Shown: positions 7,714 through 17,757, numbered from the stretch's first letter. The stretch: DNA of 64,000 nucleotides from an uncultured Pirellulaceae bacterium (GCA_937928555.1 CALFWR010000014.1:1-64000); one strand, 5' to 3'. Made by a program: numbers and translations. Notes: a model not told the origin generated them from the sequence alone.

Positions 7714-10590
7714 CTATTGAAAATTTAGCAGCAGTTGGAAAAAGTCGAAAGCGCCACAGTCAAATTGGCACGACCACCAGTTTTCAGATTGCCCCTGAGT
7801 GGATTCGACGGCCAGCTCGCGGATCGATTCGTTGGCGAATGATTCTTTGGTGGCAGAGAGAATCTTTCGTTGGGAGTAGAGTTTCAGCGGTCCGTTCTGG
7901 CCGTGGACTTCCTGGAATCGAATTCGAACAGAATCACAGCGACTGTCGGCGGCAGCAAAAACCGGTTGCATGGAAGTGACAACAATGTTGCGATTGGCAA
8001 TGTGAATTCCTGCCAATGGATCGGCATTGATTGCAATCGGCGGGACCGATTCTGAAATGGCGGTTTGCATAATATTGGGGACGTCGATCGCATAGGCAAA
8101 ATCAAAACTGCAATCGGCATCGCATTGGCGGGCTGCAAGTGTGGTTTCGAGTTTGTTTCGCTCAGTCCGGGTGTGCAGCGGAAGCCCTTTGCAGAGCAGG
8201 GCAAAACGGTGGTCGGCGTCGATGACTTCGATAAAGTGCGCGGCGTTGATTTGCGGCTTGCGCACATCCTGGCGAGTGCCCACGCTGTCGCAAGCAAGCG
8301 ACGACGCTTCGCTGGCCCAGGCAGTGCGCAGGCAAAATGTTCCGCCGGAATCCAGCAGTTTCTGGCCTAGGTCGGTCGGCTGGATATCGACATGGACATC
8401 GATCAGTTTTCGTCCACGAGAGAGTGTTGTTGTTTGCTGAAACGACGCGAGCGTCTGGCTGCCGTCGAGCAGTTTTCCGCTTGCTGTTATGTGGGAGCGA
8501 ATTCTCGAATCGCGAACCGTTTCAAGTTTTTCGCAGACGTTCTGGCCGTAGCGGGCTTTGCCGGACCCGTTGAGCCTTGCAGAGACCTGCTGACCGAAAA
8601 GGCTGCCGCGTTTGCCGTAGAAAGCAACGCCCTTGATGCCGCCCGACTGCGGGTCGATGCGGACTTCGAAGCTCTCGTTCTGCAACCTGTTTTCGTTGTC
8701 GACAAAGGGGGCTTTTGCAAGGTCCGTCGTTTCGGGCGGCGATGGGCCGGGCAGTGCGACGGTCTGCATGCCGTTGAGCTTGGTGACTGTCTCCCAGCCT
8801 CGGGGCGAATTGGCGGCGAAACGAAATTTTCCCCGGGAGGCGAATTCAGGACCGCTGTGCCCGCTCACCGTGGCGTGAGACTGAGTGGTCCAGACGGCAG
8901 GATTGAAGAGCGATGCAGGGCCGTCGGTCGTGGCTTTGATGTCGCTTGTCAGCCGAATCAGTTCGTCGTCAATGTCGGCGCTGGAATCGCCCGCCGCTGC
9001 AGACTCGATTTTGTTTTGGAGTTGGTTGCCTTGCTCCAGAAGCAGTGCGATTTTTGTGTTGTCACAGGAATTGGCAAGGGCCAGTTGGCAGGCGAGTGAG
9101 CGGACTGAAAAGAGTTGATACCAGCGCCGCCAATAGGTAACGGCGGTTGCGATGTCCTGATTTGGCCACGCGTTTTCATACTCGTCGGCTTCGAAGTGAT
9201 CACCGTAACCGGGATCGTAGGCTTCACGAAAACAGGCTTCTGCGGTCACGAAATCACCCAGCGGATTACCGAACTGACAGGAAGCCTTGAGGTCGTCGTA
9301 GGCCGTACAGGACTGGCCGGGCCAGCGAGCAAAGACCACCGTCGCGGTATGGGTCGAATCAAGTTCGGTTCCAATCTTTGGACCCAAACCCAAAAACGAT
9401 CCGTCATTGGCGGCGTTGAGGGCTCTTTCTCCCAGCGCCATCACCGAGGAGCCATCGATACCATTCCAACGGATGCAATTGGAAGAACTGCGGGGGTACT
9501 TTGTTGCGTCGAGGGTAAAGTGCATCGCACCGGCAAAGCCAAGTCCTTCCAGGAGGCGAGGGGTCAGATGATGAAGCCCGGATTTTCGCCGCATGTAAAC
9601 CCCAGGGCTCACGCCAAGGTGCTTTGCGAAAGCCTCGCGTCCGACAAGGAGCTGGTTCAAGCCCGATTCGATGGACATCACTCCGAGCGGAAGTTCACCT
9701 GCTTCACCACCGACAACCGACAGGCTTTCGGAGTCAACCCGGTCGCGAATCGCGCGGGTCAAATCGGGACAGGTGTCGGCAATAGATTGCAGTGTTTCGC
9801 CGTGAAGGAGAATGTTCGTTGCTTGCCGATGGTTGACTTCGGCTGTGATTTTTTCGGAGCGTGTGCCGCGGTGAGTCAGAACAACATCGAGCAATTCGGC
9901 GGAAACCGGGTAGTAGCGGTTTCGTTCTTCGATCAGCAAGTCAAAGGCAGCCTGAAGCTTTGCCCGGGCCGTTTCTTTAGAGGAACCGGCAGACTCGGCA
10001 GCGGCAAAAGCTGCCGCCCGGGTGGCGTCGTTAAACTTTTCGACATCAAGTTCTGATGAAAAACGCAGTTGCCGGGTCATCAATTCGACTTGAAGGCGAA
10101 CGTATCCCAACGCAAAGAAGCCTTTGACGAGATCGTCTGCGACTTTTGAGTCGATCCCGATCTGATCGAGAAACTGATTGCGGTCATCGCAATGAACGAC
10201 CGTCGCACCGGCTTGGGCGGCAGCGGACGCGAACCCCGCGTGGATCTTGTCCGACGCGTGAGCCGCCACAGCGACCAGGCTGCCTTGCCAATGGTTGTTG
10301 AATTGTTCGCAGTCGAACAGTTCGTCGCCCTCAGCCCAGTCTTCGGTGTTTTCGTAGTAGATTTGCTGCAGCCGGTTTTGTCGTTGGATTTCGGCTTCTT
10401 CGTCGTTGGAAACCGTATCTTCGGCGGGATGCCAATCCGGGATCGATCCGCAATGGTGAATCAGCAGCGGATGCCATAGCGCGGTCCAAGCGTGATGCAG
10501 GCTACTGGCAGATTTTTCGCTCAGGTGAACGGGAAAGTCTTCGAGGTGGCGACAGGGGAACAGTGTGATCAGACGGGAAAATTTTTCCAT
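7714..10590 (-). CDS. GH38-like (alpha-mannosidase-type) large protein
   Basis: Protein of 958 aa from the ATG at 10590 (MEKFSRLITLFPC). The ORF track extends 29 residues upstream without support. The middle region (for example GFAGAMHFTLDATKYP, IRWNGIDGSSVMALGE and TATVVFARWPGQS) reads like the N-terminal catalytic region of glycoside hydrolase family 38 proteins found in planctomycetes. The C-terminal third looks like an all-beta domain. No signal peptide is evident, so it is probably cytosolic. I did not identify a metal-binding Asp/His set with confidence, so activity is inferred from overall resemblance only. It stands alone, between cmk and the pilus operon. Confidence 0.6.
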   Translation of the reverse strand: MEKFSRLITLFPCRHLEDFPVHLSEKSASSLHHAWTALWHPLLIHHCGSIPDWHPAEDTVSNDEEAEIQRQNRLQQIYYENTEDWAEGDELFDCEQFNNHWQGSLVAVAAHASDKIHAGFASAAAQAGATVVHCDDRNQFLDQIGIDSKVADDLVKGFFALGYVRLQVELMTRQLRFSSELDVEKFNDATRAAAFAAAESAGSSKETARAKLQAAFDLLIEERNRYYPVSAELLDVVLTHRGTRSEKITAEVNHRQATNILLHGETLQSIADTCPDLTRAIRDRVDSESLSVVGGEAGELPLGVMSIESGLNQLLVGREAFAKHLGVSPGVYMRRKSGLHHLTPRLLEGLGFAGAMHFTLDATKYPRSSSNCIRWNGIDGSSVMALGERALNAANDGSFLGLGPKIGTELDSTHTATVVFARWPGQSCTAYDDLKASCQFGNPLGDFVTAEACFREAYDPGYGDHFEADEYENAWPNQDIATAVTYWRRWYQLFSVRSLACQLALANSCDNTKIALLLEQGNQLQNKIESAAAGDSSADIDDELIRLTSDIKATTDGPASLFNPAVWTTQSHATVSGHSGPEFASRGKFRFAANSPRGWETVTKLNGMQTVALPGPSPPETTDLAKAPFVDNENRLQNESFEVRIDPQSGGIKGVAFYGKRGSLFGQQVSARLNGSGKARYGQNVCEKLETVRDSRIRSHITASGKLLDGSQTLASFQQTTTLSRGRKLIDVHVDIQPTDLGQKLLDSGGTFCLRTAWASEASSLACDSVGTRQDVRKPQINAAHFIEVIDADHRFALLCKGLPLHTRTERNKLETTLAARQCDADCSFDFAYAIDVPNIMQTAISESVPPIAINADPLAGIHIANRNIVVTSMQPVFAAADSRCDSVRIRFQEVHGQNGPLKLYSQRKILSATKESFANESIRELAVESTQGQSENWWSCQFDCGAFDFFQLLLNFQ

Positions 10591-10914
10591 GGAAGGGATT
10601 TGTGTGGGGAACTTTTGTCTGATTTGCTTCGTCGTATGGGTACTGGTCAGCCCGCCGCGTGTCGGTAACTCAGGCAATGAGGATCGTGAGGCCCAGGCAG
10701 GGCGTACAACCCACGCATACGGCGACCGGTTTGTTGAAGGTTTTTATCCGAGTAAAACAGGGATAATTTGACATTTTGGGGCATCCTTCACTAGAGTATA
10801 ACGTGGGAGAATCCTTCCCGAAAACGCAACATTGTTGCGACTTTCATCAGGCACTGAGCGTAGACGATTTTTTGTTTGCGTGGATACAGGTGCCAAGACA
10901 AAAAAGGCTGACTC
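10591..10914. other. Intergenic region upstream of the pilus operon
   Basis: A divergent gap of 324 bases. It contains the candidate promoter at 10768-10797 listed separately; the short ORFs in the track do not look coding. Nothing else is recognisable. Confidence 0.5.
10768..10797 (+). promoter_or_regulatory. Candidate promoter of the pilM operon
   Basis: TTGACA at 10768-10773 and TAGAGT at 10792-10797 are separated by 18 bases, a good sigma-70-like match. It would give a leader of roughly 110 bases before the ATG at 10915. An overlapping TATAAC (10797-10802) is too far from the -35 box for normal spacing. Confidence 0.5.
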
Positions 10915-13215
10915 ATGGCGAAAACTAATGCCGTTTGGGGAATCGATATCGGGCAATCGGGCTTGAAGGCGCTTCGGTGCACCAAGGGCGAAGGCGATTC
11001 GATCGTCGCGGACCGGTATGACTTTATTGAATACCCAAAGATTCTAAGTGCTGCTGACGCGGAACCCGAAGCCATCATCAAAGAGGCGTTGGAGCAATTT
11101 CTTTCTCGCAATGAGGTTGCCGGAGATTCGATCGCGATCAGCGTTCCGGGTCAGGCGGGCCTTTCAAGATTCTTCAAGCCGCCACCAGTCGAAGCCCGCA
11201 AGATGGGCGACATCGTCAAATTTGAAGTCTCCCAGCAGATTCCTTTTCCGATCGAAGACGTGATCTGGGACTGGCAGCAGATGGGCGGAAGCACCGACGA
11301 GGATGGCCGAACGGTCGATGCCGAAATCGGCTTGTTCGCGATGAAGCGTGACGCAGTGTTCCGGGCCTTGCAGCCGTTTGACGATGCCGGTGTCGAAGTT
11401 GACATTGTTCAGTTGTCGCCGCTTTCGGTTTTTAATGTTGTTTGCCATGACTACATTGACGAACTGCCAACCGCCGAGGAGTTCGACCCTGAAGATCCTC
11501 CGGAATCCATCGTGATGATTTCGATGGGCACCGACACCACTGACTTGATCGTTTCCAACGGCGTCAAGCTCTGGATGCGAAACATTCCCATCGGTGGAAA
11601 TCACTTTACGAAACAACTTTCGCGCGAGATGAAACTGACTCAGGCCAAAGCCGAGCATCTCAAGCGCAATGCAAAGATGGCGGAGAATCCCAAGGCTGTC
11701 TTTCAGGCGATGCGACCGGTTTTCAACGACCTGGTCAACGAAGTCCAGCGTTCGCTGACTTTCTTTGAAAGCATGGACAAATCCGCCAACATTTCCGAAA
11801 TGGTTCTGCTGGGCAACGCGGCCAAACTTCCGGGTTTGACTCAGTTTCTTGGCAAACAGCTTGAGATCAAGGTTTCCCGTGCGAAAGGGTTCAAGCATCT
11901 CGACGGCGACGAGGTTACCAGCCAGTCCACGTTTGCAAACAATTCACTTTCCTTTGCTCCCTGCTACGGCCTCTGCTTGCAGGGACTCAGCCACGGGCAG
12001 ATCAAGACCAACCTGTTGCCCAACGAGATGGTGATCGAGCGTGTGATTCGCGCCAAGAAACCATGGGTATTGGCATCGGTCAGTTTGTTGCTGCTGGGTT
12101 GTTCGCTGGGGCTGTTTTACAAGACGCTGGCCAACGAAAACGTGGCTGAAACTCACGTTGACGCCGACGGCACCACGACGTGGGACTCGGCCATGAAAGC
12201 AGCCGACCGGGAATCCAAAGCCAGCAAGACGTTCGTTACCCGTGACACCGAACTGAAGGAGCTGCTGGGCAAATTCAAAGTCGTCGCCAACGAGCTGACG
12301 GCTTCGGATCTGGACCGTGCGTCGTGGATCGAGATTTACAGTGCTTTGTATCAGGCATTGCCCAAGGACGAAAATATCGAAAAGAAGTTGAGTGAACTTC
12401 CGGATGATGCCTTCAAGGCGATCGACCCCAAGGAAGTTCCCTTTGCGGGGCGGCGCGAGATTTACATCGATCATATCGAAACCGAATTTCAGAAGGATCT
12501 GGGCGAATGGCATGCCAAAATCGAGAAGATCTTTGAAAACCAGAACGCACGCGACATCGACTCGCTTCAGGACGACGTTGCCGCTGACAAAACCCCCAAA
12601 CCGGCGACCGCTGCTGGCGCTGGCGATGAAGGCGAGGACAAAGGAAAGCTGAAAGACAAAGCCGGCTGGGTGATCGAAATTCAGGGGCATCACTTCTTCA
12701 ACGAGGACCCTCTGACTGGGGAACTTGACTTTGTGCGTTCAACCTTTCTCAAGAACTTGACCAGTGGAACGGTCAAGCTTCCCGAAGGCGACTTCACCTA
12801 CGAGGACTTGGGGATCAGCTACCCGACGGTTGTCCGCGTATCACCGAAAAGCAACCCAAAAATCATTTCCATCGAATCCGACACATCCGGTTCAGGGATG
12901 GGCGGCATGGGCATGGGCGGTATCGGCAGCGGTGGTGGAAAGCGCTCTGGCGGTAGCCTAGGCGGCGGACCCGGCGGCATGGGCATGGGAGGTATCGGCG
13001 GCATGGGAATGGGCGGCATGGGAATGGGCGATTCTTCCGGTCAATCCCTGGTCGACAACGAGAAGGTTTTCGAGGCCAAAGAGTACATCTTTGTTGTGCA
13101 AATGGCCTGGATTCCCAAGAGCACAGCCGAACGCAATGAAGCCAAGACAACCCGTGAGGAAGCTGCCGCCAAGGCAGAAGCCGACGCGGCAGCAGCCGCA
13201 GCAGAGACCAACTAG
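10915..13215 (+). CDS. pilM: PilM-type pilus assembly ATPase fused to a PilN-like membrane segment
   Basis: Residues 1-~350 are PilM, the actin-like ATPase of type IV pilus and secretion platforms: GIDIGQSGLKAL (phosphate 1), a DTTDLIV segment, PIGGNHFTKQL and LLGNAAKLPGLTQFLGKQL. Stand-alone PilM is about 350 aa, but this protein has 766. KTNLLPNE, near residue 365, resembles the NLLP motif with which PilN docks onto PilM. A membrane segment (KPWVLASVSLLLLGCSLGLFY) and a ~370-residue periplasmic part follow. That part includes a Gly-Met repeat near residues 660-705 and an Ala/Glu-rich C-terminus. It is the first gene of a three-gene operon. PilM identity is secure; the PilN part is inferred from motif and topology. 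Confidence 0.85.
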   Translation: MAKTNAVWGIDIGQSGLKALRCTKGEGDSIVADRYDFIEYPKILSAADAEPEAIIKEALEQFLSRNEVAGDSIAISVPGQAGLSRFFKPPPVEARKMGDIVKFEVSQQIPFPIEDVIWDWQQMGGSTDEDGRTVDAEIGLFAMKRDAVFRALQPFDDAGVEVDIVQLSPLSVFNVVCHDYIDELPTAEEFDPEDPPESIVMISMGTDTTDLIVSNGVKLWMRNIPIGGNHFTKQLSREMKLTQAKAEHLKRNAKMAENPKAVFQAMRPVFNDLVNEVQRSLTFFESMDKSANISEMVLLGNAAKLPGLTQFLGKQLEIKVSRAKGFKHLDGDEVTSQSTFANNSLSFAPCYGLCLQGLSHGQIKTNLLPNEMVIERVIRAKKPWVLASVSLLLLGCSLGLFYKTLANENVAETHVDADGTTTWDSAMKAADRESKASKTFVTRDTELKELLGKFKVVANELTASDLDRASWIEIYSALYQALPKDENIEKKLSELPDDAFKAIDPKEVPFAGRREIYIDHIETEFQKDLGEWHAKIEKIFENQNARDIDSLQDDVAADKTPKPATAAGAGDEGEDKGKLKDKAGWVIEIQGHHFFNEDPLTGELDFVRSTFLKNLTSGTVKLPEGDFTYEDLGISYPTVVRVSPKSNPKIISIESDTSGSGMGGMGMGGIGSGGGKRSGGSLGGGPGGMGMGGIGGMGMGGMGMGDSSGQSLVDNEKVFEAKEYIFVVQMAWIPKSTAERNEAKTTREEAAAKAEADAAAAAAETN
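12895..13031 (+). repeat. Gly-Met-coding tandem repeat
   Basis: Short imperfect repeats of the type ggcatgggcatggg encode GMGG/GMGMGG units in the PilM-PilN-like protein. Similar tracts occur at about 13841-13873, 14645-14722, 15732-15849, 16479-16620 and 16806-16875 in the same operon. Confidence 0.85.
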
Positions 13216-13267
13216 TTTGCCCCAGGCAATCGCAACGAATCATTTTTGAAAAACATCGGAGAGTACC

Positions 13268-15172
13268 GTGGAACAACTGGCTCCTTTTATCGCCTGGATG
13301 CAACGCAATAAATTTTGGATTAGCTGCTTCATGGTGGCGGCGACTTCGATTGGAATCTGGTTCTTTACGTCCAACCAACTGGTCGCCGCGCAGAAAAAGC
13401 GTGAAAACGAGATTCGCAAGCGTGTCGGTGAACTTGACAGAGTCATGAAAGTAAATGCCGAGGAGGACGGCGAGAGGGCTCATCCGAACAAAGCCACCCA
13501 GGCAGGCATGGACGCTGTCATCGACGACACAATTTCTTCGATCGTCGCTGGCTGGAACGAGCGCTACAGCGCCCAGAAGGGATCTTTTCAGTGGCCCAAA
13601 GAGATTCTTGGTGACGAGGCGACCCGGTTCTTCAGTCAGATTGAAGTGGTTGAGAAGTTCAATCCAAAAAGCAGCCGGGGATTCGAGAAGTACCTGATCA
13701 CGTTTTACAACCGCATCCCACAGTTCATGGACAAAATTACCCGCGAATTGGGCACCAACTGGCAATACGATCCCGAGTACATCAAAAAGAAACAGGAAGC
13801 CCAAATGGGCGACAGCGAAGGCAGACGCGGTGGTACTCCTGGCATGGGCATGGGAATGGGAATGGGCATGAGCGGAGGTGGCGATTCCGGGCTTTCACTG
13901 ATCGACGAGCTGAACAGCTATCCGGTGCAGTGGGAGGAGCCCAACCAGCTTCTGTGGCAGCAAAAGCTGACGCAGTTTGCCGGTTACGATGACAACAAGG
14001 GAGCCTCTGTTGCGCCCAGTTTCCTGCAAGCCAACATGCTGATGCAGGATCTGTGGCTTTTGGAAGCGATGTTCAAGAACATCAAGGATATCAATGGCGA
14101 TTCGTCGTCAAACGACACATCGATCATTCGAAATATTGACCACATTGCTTTTGGTCGTGAAGCAGACGGAGACTTGGGGGTATTGCATGAACCGGACCCA
14201 CGTCTGAAGGGGGAGGTTCCCGGTGAAGACGATGCCGCAGCATCCACTGGCGCAAGAGGGCCCATGGGAGGAGCGAGCATGAGCATGGCGGGCGCCCGGG
14301 GAGCCTTGCCCGGGGCAGAGGATGGTCTTGATATGAATGCCGAGCGAAATCCATATCACGGTCGCTATGTCACGCCGGATTTTGAAAAAATTGCTGCGGC
14401 GGACATTCGTGCCGTCATCGGCGGCGAAGCACTTCCGGAGAAGAATCTTGAACTGATTGTTGCCAAGCGCGTTCCGTTTCGATTGGGTGTGACCATGGAT
14501 GAACGAAAGATTCCCGAGTTCATCGCGTTGTGTGCTAATTCAAACTTTGTATTCGAGATTAACCAGTTACGTGTGAATCGTCACCAGGACGAAGACGTTC
14601 AGATCGCATTCAATGGCGGGATCACCAAAAACGATTCCGATGACGGCATGGGCATGGGAATGGGCGGCATGGGAATGGGCGGCATGGACATGGGTGACAT
14701 GGGTGACATGGGCATGGGCGGAGGCGGTGGTCCTTCTGTGTCGCTCGATGCACTGGAATCGCGCCCTGTCGAAAGCCGAATCAACTTCGACGTGTCGGTG
14801 GAATTCTTTGGCATCGTCAAGCTTTACAACCCGGTCCGGGAGAACTTTCTCAGAAAGGCCGCCGGCCAGAAAGTTGTTGACGAAACGGTCCAGGAAATCG
14901 AAGCTCCCGAACAACCGCCAAAAGTGGCTGCACCGGCCAATCGCACTGCACCTGCGGCAGGGGCTGGTCAGGCTGCTGCGGGCAATGCTCAGCCTGCAGG
15001 CGGTGTCGCAGCCCCGATCCCTGGTGCTGAAGCGACACCTGCCGCAGCTCAACCCAATCCACGGCCTGCCGGAGCGGCTCCAACTGGACAAGCCGGTGCT
15101 CCGGCGGTACCTCCTGTCGGTGGCGTTCAGGCTCCGGGACAGGTTCCCGAAGCTGGCGGTGCCAGCCAGTAG
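13268..15172 (+). CDS. PilO-/Amuc_1100-like inner-membrane assembly protein
   Basis: 634 aa from a GTG start, 52 bases after pilM. A short cytoplasmic N-terminus is followed by one membrane helix (FWISCFMVAATSIGIWFF), a coiled-coil-like stretch (AAQKKRENEIRKRVGELDRV) and a long periplasmic region with two Gly-Met tracts. A segment near residues 400-535 (IPEFIALCANSNFVFEINQL..., then FDVSVEFFGIVKLYNPV) resembles the ferredoxin-like domains of PilO and of Amuc_1100, the PilO-like protein of the Akkermansia pilus cluster. The C-terminus is a long Ala/Pro/Gly-rich tail. The assignment rests on topology and operon position beside PilM; sequence resemblance is weak. Confidence 0.65.
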   Translation: MEQLAPFIAWMQRNKFWISCFMVAATSIGIWFFTSNQLVAAQKKRENEIRKRVGELDRVMKVNAEEDGERAHPNKATQAGMDAVIDDTISSIVAGWNERYSAQKGSFQWPKEILGDEATRFFSQIEVVEKFNPKSSRGFEKYLITFYNRIPQFMDKITRELGTNWQYDPEYIKKKQEAQMGDSEGRRGGTPGMGMGMGMGMSGGGDSGLSLIDELNSYPVQWEEPNQLLWQQKLTQFAGYDDNKGASVAPSFLQANMLMQDLWLLEAMFKNIKDINGDSSSNDTSIIRNIDHIAFGREADGDLGVLHEPDPRLKGEVPGEDDAAASTGARGPMGGASMSMAGARGALPGAEDGLDMNAERNPYHGRYVTPDFEKIAAADIRAVIGGEALPEKNLELIVAKRVPFRLGVTMDERKIPEFIALCANSNFVFEINQLRVNRHQDEDVQIAFNGGITKNDSDDGMGMGMGGMGMGGMDMGDMGDMGMGGGGGPSVSLDALESRPVESRINFDVSVEFFGIVKLYNPVRENFLRKAAGQKVVDETVQEIEAPEQPPKVAAPANRTAPAAGAGQAAAGNAQPAGGVAAPIPGAEATPAAAQPNPRPAGAAPTGQAGAPAVPPVGGVQAPGQVPEAGGASQ

Positions 15173-15237
15173 TTTTCTTTTGTTCAACCTTTTCCCTTTT
15201 TCCGACAACCATTTGTTTTCCCAACGGGTTACGAATC

Positions 15238-17757
15238 ATGAAAAAACCAGACCTGAGTTCCGCAGCGATCAAGAAATTCTTTCTCTATCACGTTGAGAAA
15301 ATCGTTCTTGCGTTGGGCATCATTTTGCTTGGCCTGTTCTTCTGGCTGGGTTACGCGACGCCTGTCTGGGATCAAATCTCACCCAAGGGGATGGTCGACA
15401 AAGCCAAAAGCGCCAATCGATTCATGGTCGCTGAAAGCAATTGGGACAAAATCTCGTCGCGCAGGGCCGGCGACGACAAGGTGCTTGAGCGGATCCGCGG
15501 CGCGGGTTCGATTGCAGCGGGTGATTTCGTAATGACGCCAGCGTCCTATCCGGTCAAACGCGATTCGATGCGCCGCGACCGGGACCTTGCGCAAGTACGT
15601 GACATCTCGGGGACTTCTTTTTCTTCGACCGTCATCCTTCAGCCACAACAACGTGCTGTTGTGGACGCACTGGTTAACTTTGAAGTGGTCAAACCAGAGT
15701 TCCCCAAGCAGATCGGCAGTTCCAGCAAAAGCATGGGCGGATTCGGTGGCATGGCAATGGGTGGCCCGGGGATGAGCGATGAAGATGACGATAGCGGCGA
15801 AGGCGGCATGAGCATGGGAATGGGCATGAGCATGGGAATGGCGATGGGCGATTCCAAAAAGAAGAAAAAGAAAAAGAAGAAAAAGAAAGGCGAAGAAGTA
15901 GAAGCCGGAACGTACGTTGCCAAATGGAACGAGTACACATTCCCCGGCTATCGTCCACGCAACCTTTCACCGACAGAGGTTGCTCCGTTTTCATTGGACG
16001 TTGTGGCGGTCAGTGGTGTTATCGACCACAAGAAGATGTGGGAAGATTTCCGCGACCACTATTCCGGTAGCTTTGCTTTCCATCCGGAGCGTGATGCCCC
16101 CAACTACGATTACCTGCAGATTGAGCGACGCGAAGTTGCTGCCGATGGCAGTGCCGGTGAGTGGAACGATGTCTCCGAAGCCATCCTTCGTCAGGAAGAA
16201 CTTTTTCCGGGCAATGGATTCACTGCCGCCGAAGTCGTTTCACCTCAAGAGTTCGATGTTGCGATCTGCCTTCCCATTCCGGCGATGACGGGAATCGACT
16301 ACAAGTCGCTCGCGATGCATGGTGGCTGGGATCCAAAGCGGGCTCGTGATTTCCCGTTCCCCGAAAAGGAAGAAGTCAAGATTGCCACCGGTGACGATAT
16401 CCTCAAGGACAACACCGACAAAGACGATGACGATGACCAGATGATGGATCGCCCAAGTGGCCGACGCCGGGGAACCATGAGCGGTAAAGGCAACATGGGT
16501 ATGGGTATGGGAATGGGCATGGGAATGGGCGGTAGCCGTGGCGGACCTGGCGGCGATCTAGGCATGGGTGACATCGGTGGCATGGGCATGGGTATGGGCA
16601 TGGGAGGTATCGGCGGGGCCCGGTCTTCTGCCGACACGACTGCCTATGACGAAATCGACATCAAGAAAAAGCCTGAGAGCGATGTCAAAGTTGTGCGTTT
16701 CTTTGACATGGCTGTTCGTTCTGGAAAAACCTACCAGTATCGCATGCGAGTTTGGGTCCGAGACCCCAACAATGAAGATCCGGAACTTGCCAGAGGCGGA
16801 AGCGGTATGGGAGCTGGCGGCATGGGCATGGGTGGCATGGGCATGGGTGACATCGGTGGCATGGGCATGGGTAACGCTGGTGGTCGCAGCAAGAAGGGCA
16901 AAACAGGAGATGACGGTGACGACGATGACGATGACGATCAGTTTGAGTTCGTCAAAAAGGAGCCCGTCTCATCAAAGATGATTCATCCACAAGCTCGTAA
17001 ACGTCTTGCTTTGGCTCGCGAGGAAGAGGCCGAAGACGGAACCGTGACTTACTTTGTTAGCGAACGCTATGGCGAGAACGACGAGTGGGTTGAGTACAAG
17101 GTTCCCGGAAACGGAAATCGCGACTACCTGAGGTTTGCACGTCCAAGCCGCTGGAGTGATCCAGTCGAGGTCAGCGTCAACAATTCCCGTTCGTTTGTCT
17201 ACGCTGGCAATCCTGTCGAACCTCGCAAAGTCGAAATCGGCAATCGGCAGATTGTTGATGGCGATCGTCGCATGGAAGTCGCTGCCGGAAAGTCTTTCCG
17301 GGGCGGAAAGCTGAGCGGAATCACGGTTCCATTCAAAGCGGAAGTTCGTGCGGGACAACTGCTGGATTTCTCAAAACCAACCCATGTTCTTCATCCGGTC
17401 ACCTGGGCGATCCATCGCCTTGAGAACGTTGACCTTGACGGAGACCAGGAACCGGATCCCATCAAAACGGGTTCGGTCGTGGTTGATATCTCTGGTGGAG
17501 ATCGCTTGGGCATCAAACGTAACGAGCCAATCCAGTATCAGTACCCGGGTGAGACTTTGGTGATGTTGGCCGATGGCCAACTGTCGCTGCGAAACGACCT
17601 TGAGGATCGTCGCGAATACCTTTCTTCGTTGCTGAAAGCAGATGACAAATTCGAATTCGGTGCCAAGAAGGCTGCCAGAAAGGCGGCCCGTGCAATGGAA
17701 GAAGCCGAGGACAGCGGTTTCGGACCGGGACCAGGTATCGGAGCCGGTCGGCAATAG
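15238..17757 (+). CDS. Gly-Met-rich bitopic membrane protein of the pilus operon
   Basis: 839 aa, third gene of the pilM operon. One membrane helix near the N-terminus (IVLALGIILLGLFFWLGY) is followed by a large periplasmic region. Three GMGMGM-type tracts fall at residues ~165-205, ~415-460 and ~520-548. A run of eleven lysines (KKKKKKKKKKKGEE) lies near residue 207 and acidic runs such as DDDDDDD near 563. It belongs to no family I recognise. Position suggests a structural partner of the PilM/PilO-like platform, possibly in the PilP or scaffold role. The operon ends at the terminator at 17794. Confidence 0.7.
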   Translation: MKKPDLSSAAIKKFFLYHVEKIVLALGIILLGLFFWLGYATPVWDQISPKGMVDKAKSANRFMVAESNWDKISSRRAGDDKVLERIRGAGSIAAGDFVMTPASYPVKRDSMRRDRDLAQVRDISGTSFSSTVILQPQQRAVVDALVNFEVVKPEFPKQIGSSSKSMGGFGGMAMGGPGMSDEDDDSGEGGMSMGMGMSMGMAMGDSKKKKKKKKKKKGEEVEAGTYVAKWNEYTFPGYRPRNLSPTEVAPFSLDVVAVSGVIDHKKMWEDFRDHYSGSFAFHPERDAPNYDYLQIERREVAADGSAGEWNDVSEAILRQEELFPGNGFTAAEVVSPQEFDVAICLPIPAMTGIDYKSLAMHGGWDPKRARDFPFPEKEEVKIATGDDILKDNTDKDDDDDQMMDRPSGRRRGTMSGKGNMGMGMGMGMGMGGSRGGPGGDLGMGDIGGMGMGMGMGGIGGARSSADTTAYDEIDIKKKPESDVKVVRFFDMAVRSGKTYQYRMRVWVRDPNNEDPELARGGSGMGAGGMGMGGMGMGDIGGMGMGNAGGRSKKGKTGDDGDDDDDDDQFEFVKKEPVSSKMIHPQARKRLALAREEEAEDGTVTYFVSERYGENDEWVEYKVPGNGNRDYLRFARPSRWSDPVEVSVNNSRSFVYAGNPVEPRKVEIGNRQIVDGDRRMEVAAGKSFRGGKLSGITVPFKAEVRAGQLLDFSKPTHVLHPVTWAIHRLENVDLDGDQEPDPIKTGSVVVDISGGDRLGIKRNEPIQYQYPGETLVMLADGQLSLRNDLEDRREYLSSLLKADDKFEFGAKKAARKAARAMEEAEDSGFGPGPGIGAGRQ

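Noticed and set aside
7086-7979. 297-aa plus-strand ORF
   Set aside because: Antisense shadow spanning cmk and the GH38-like gene.
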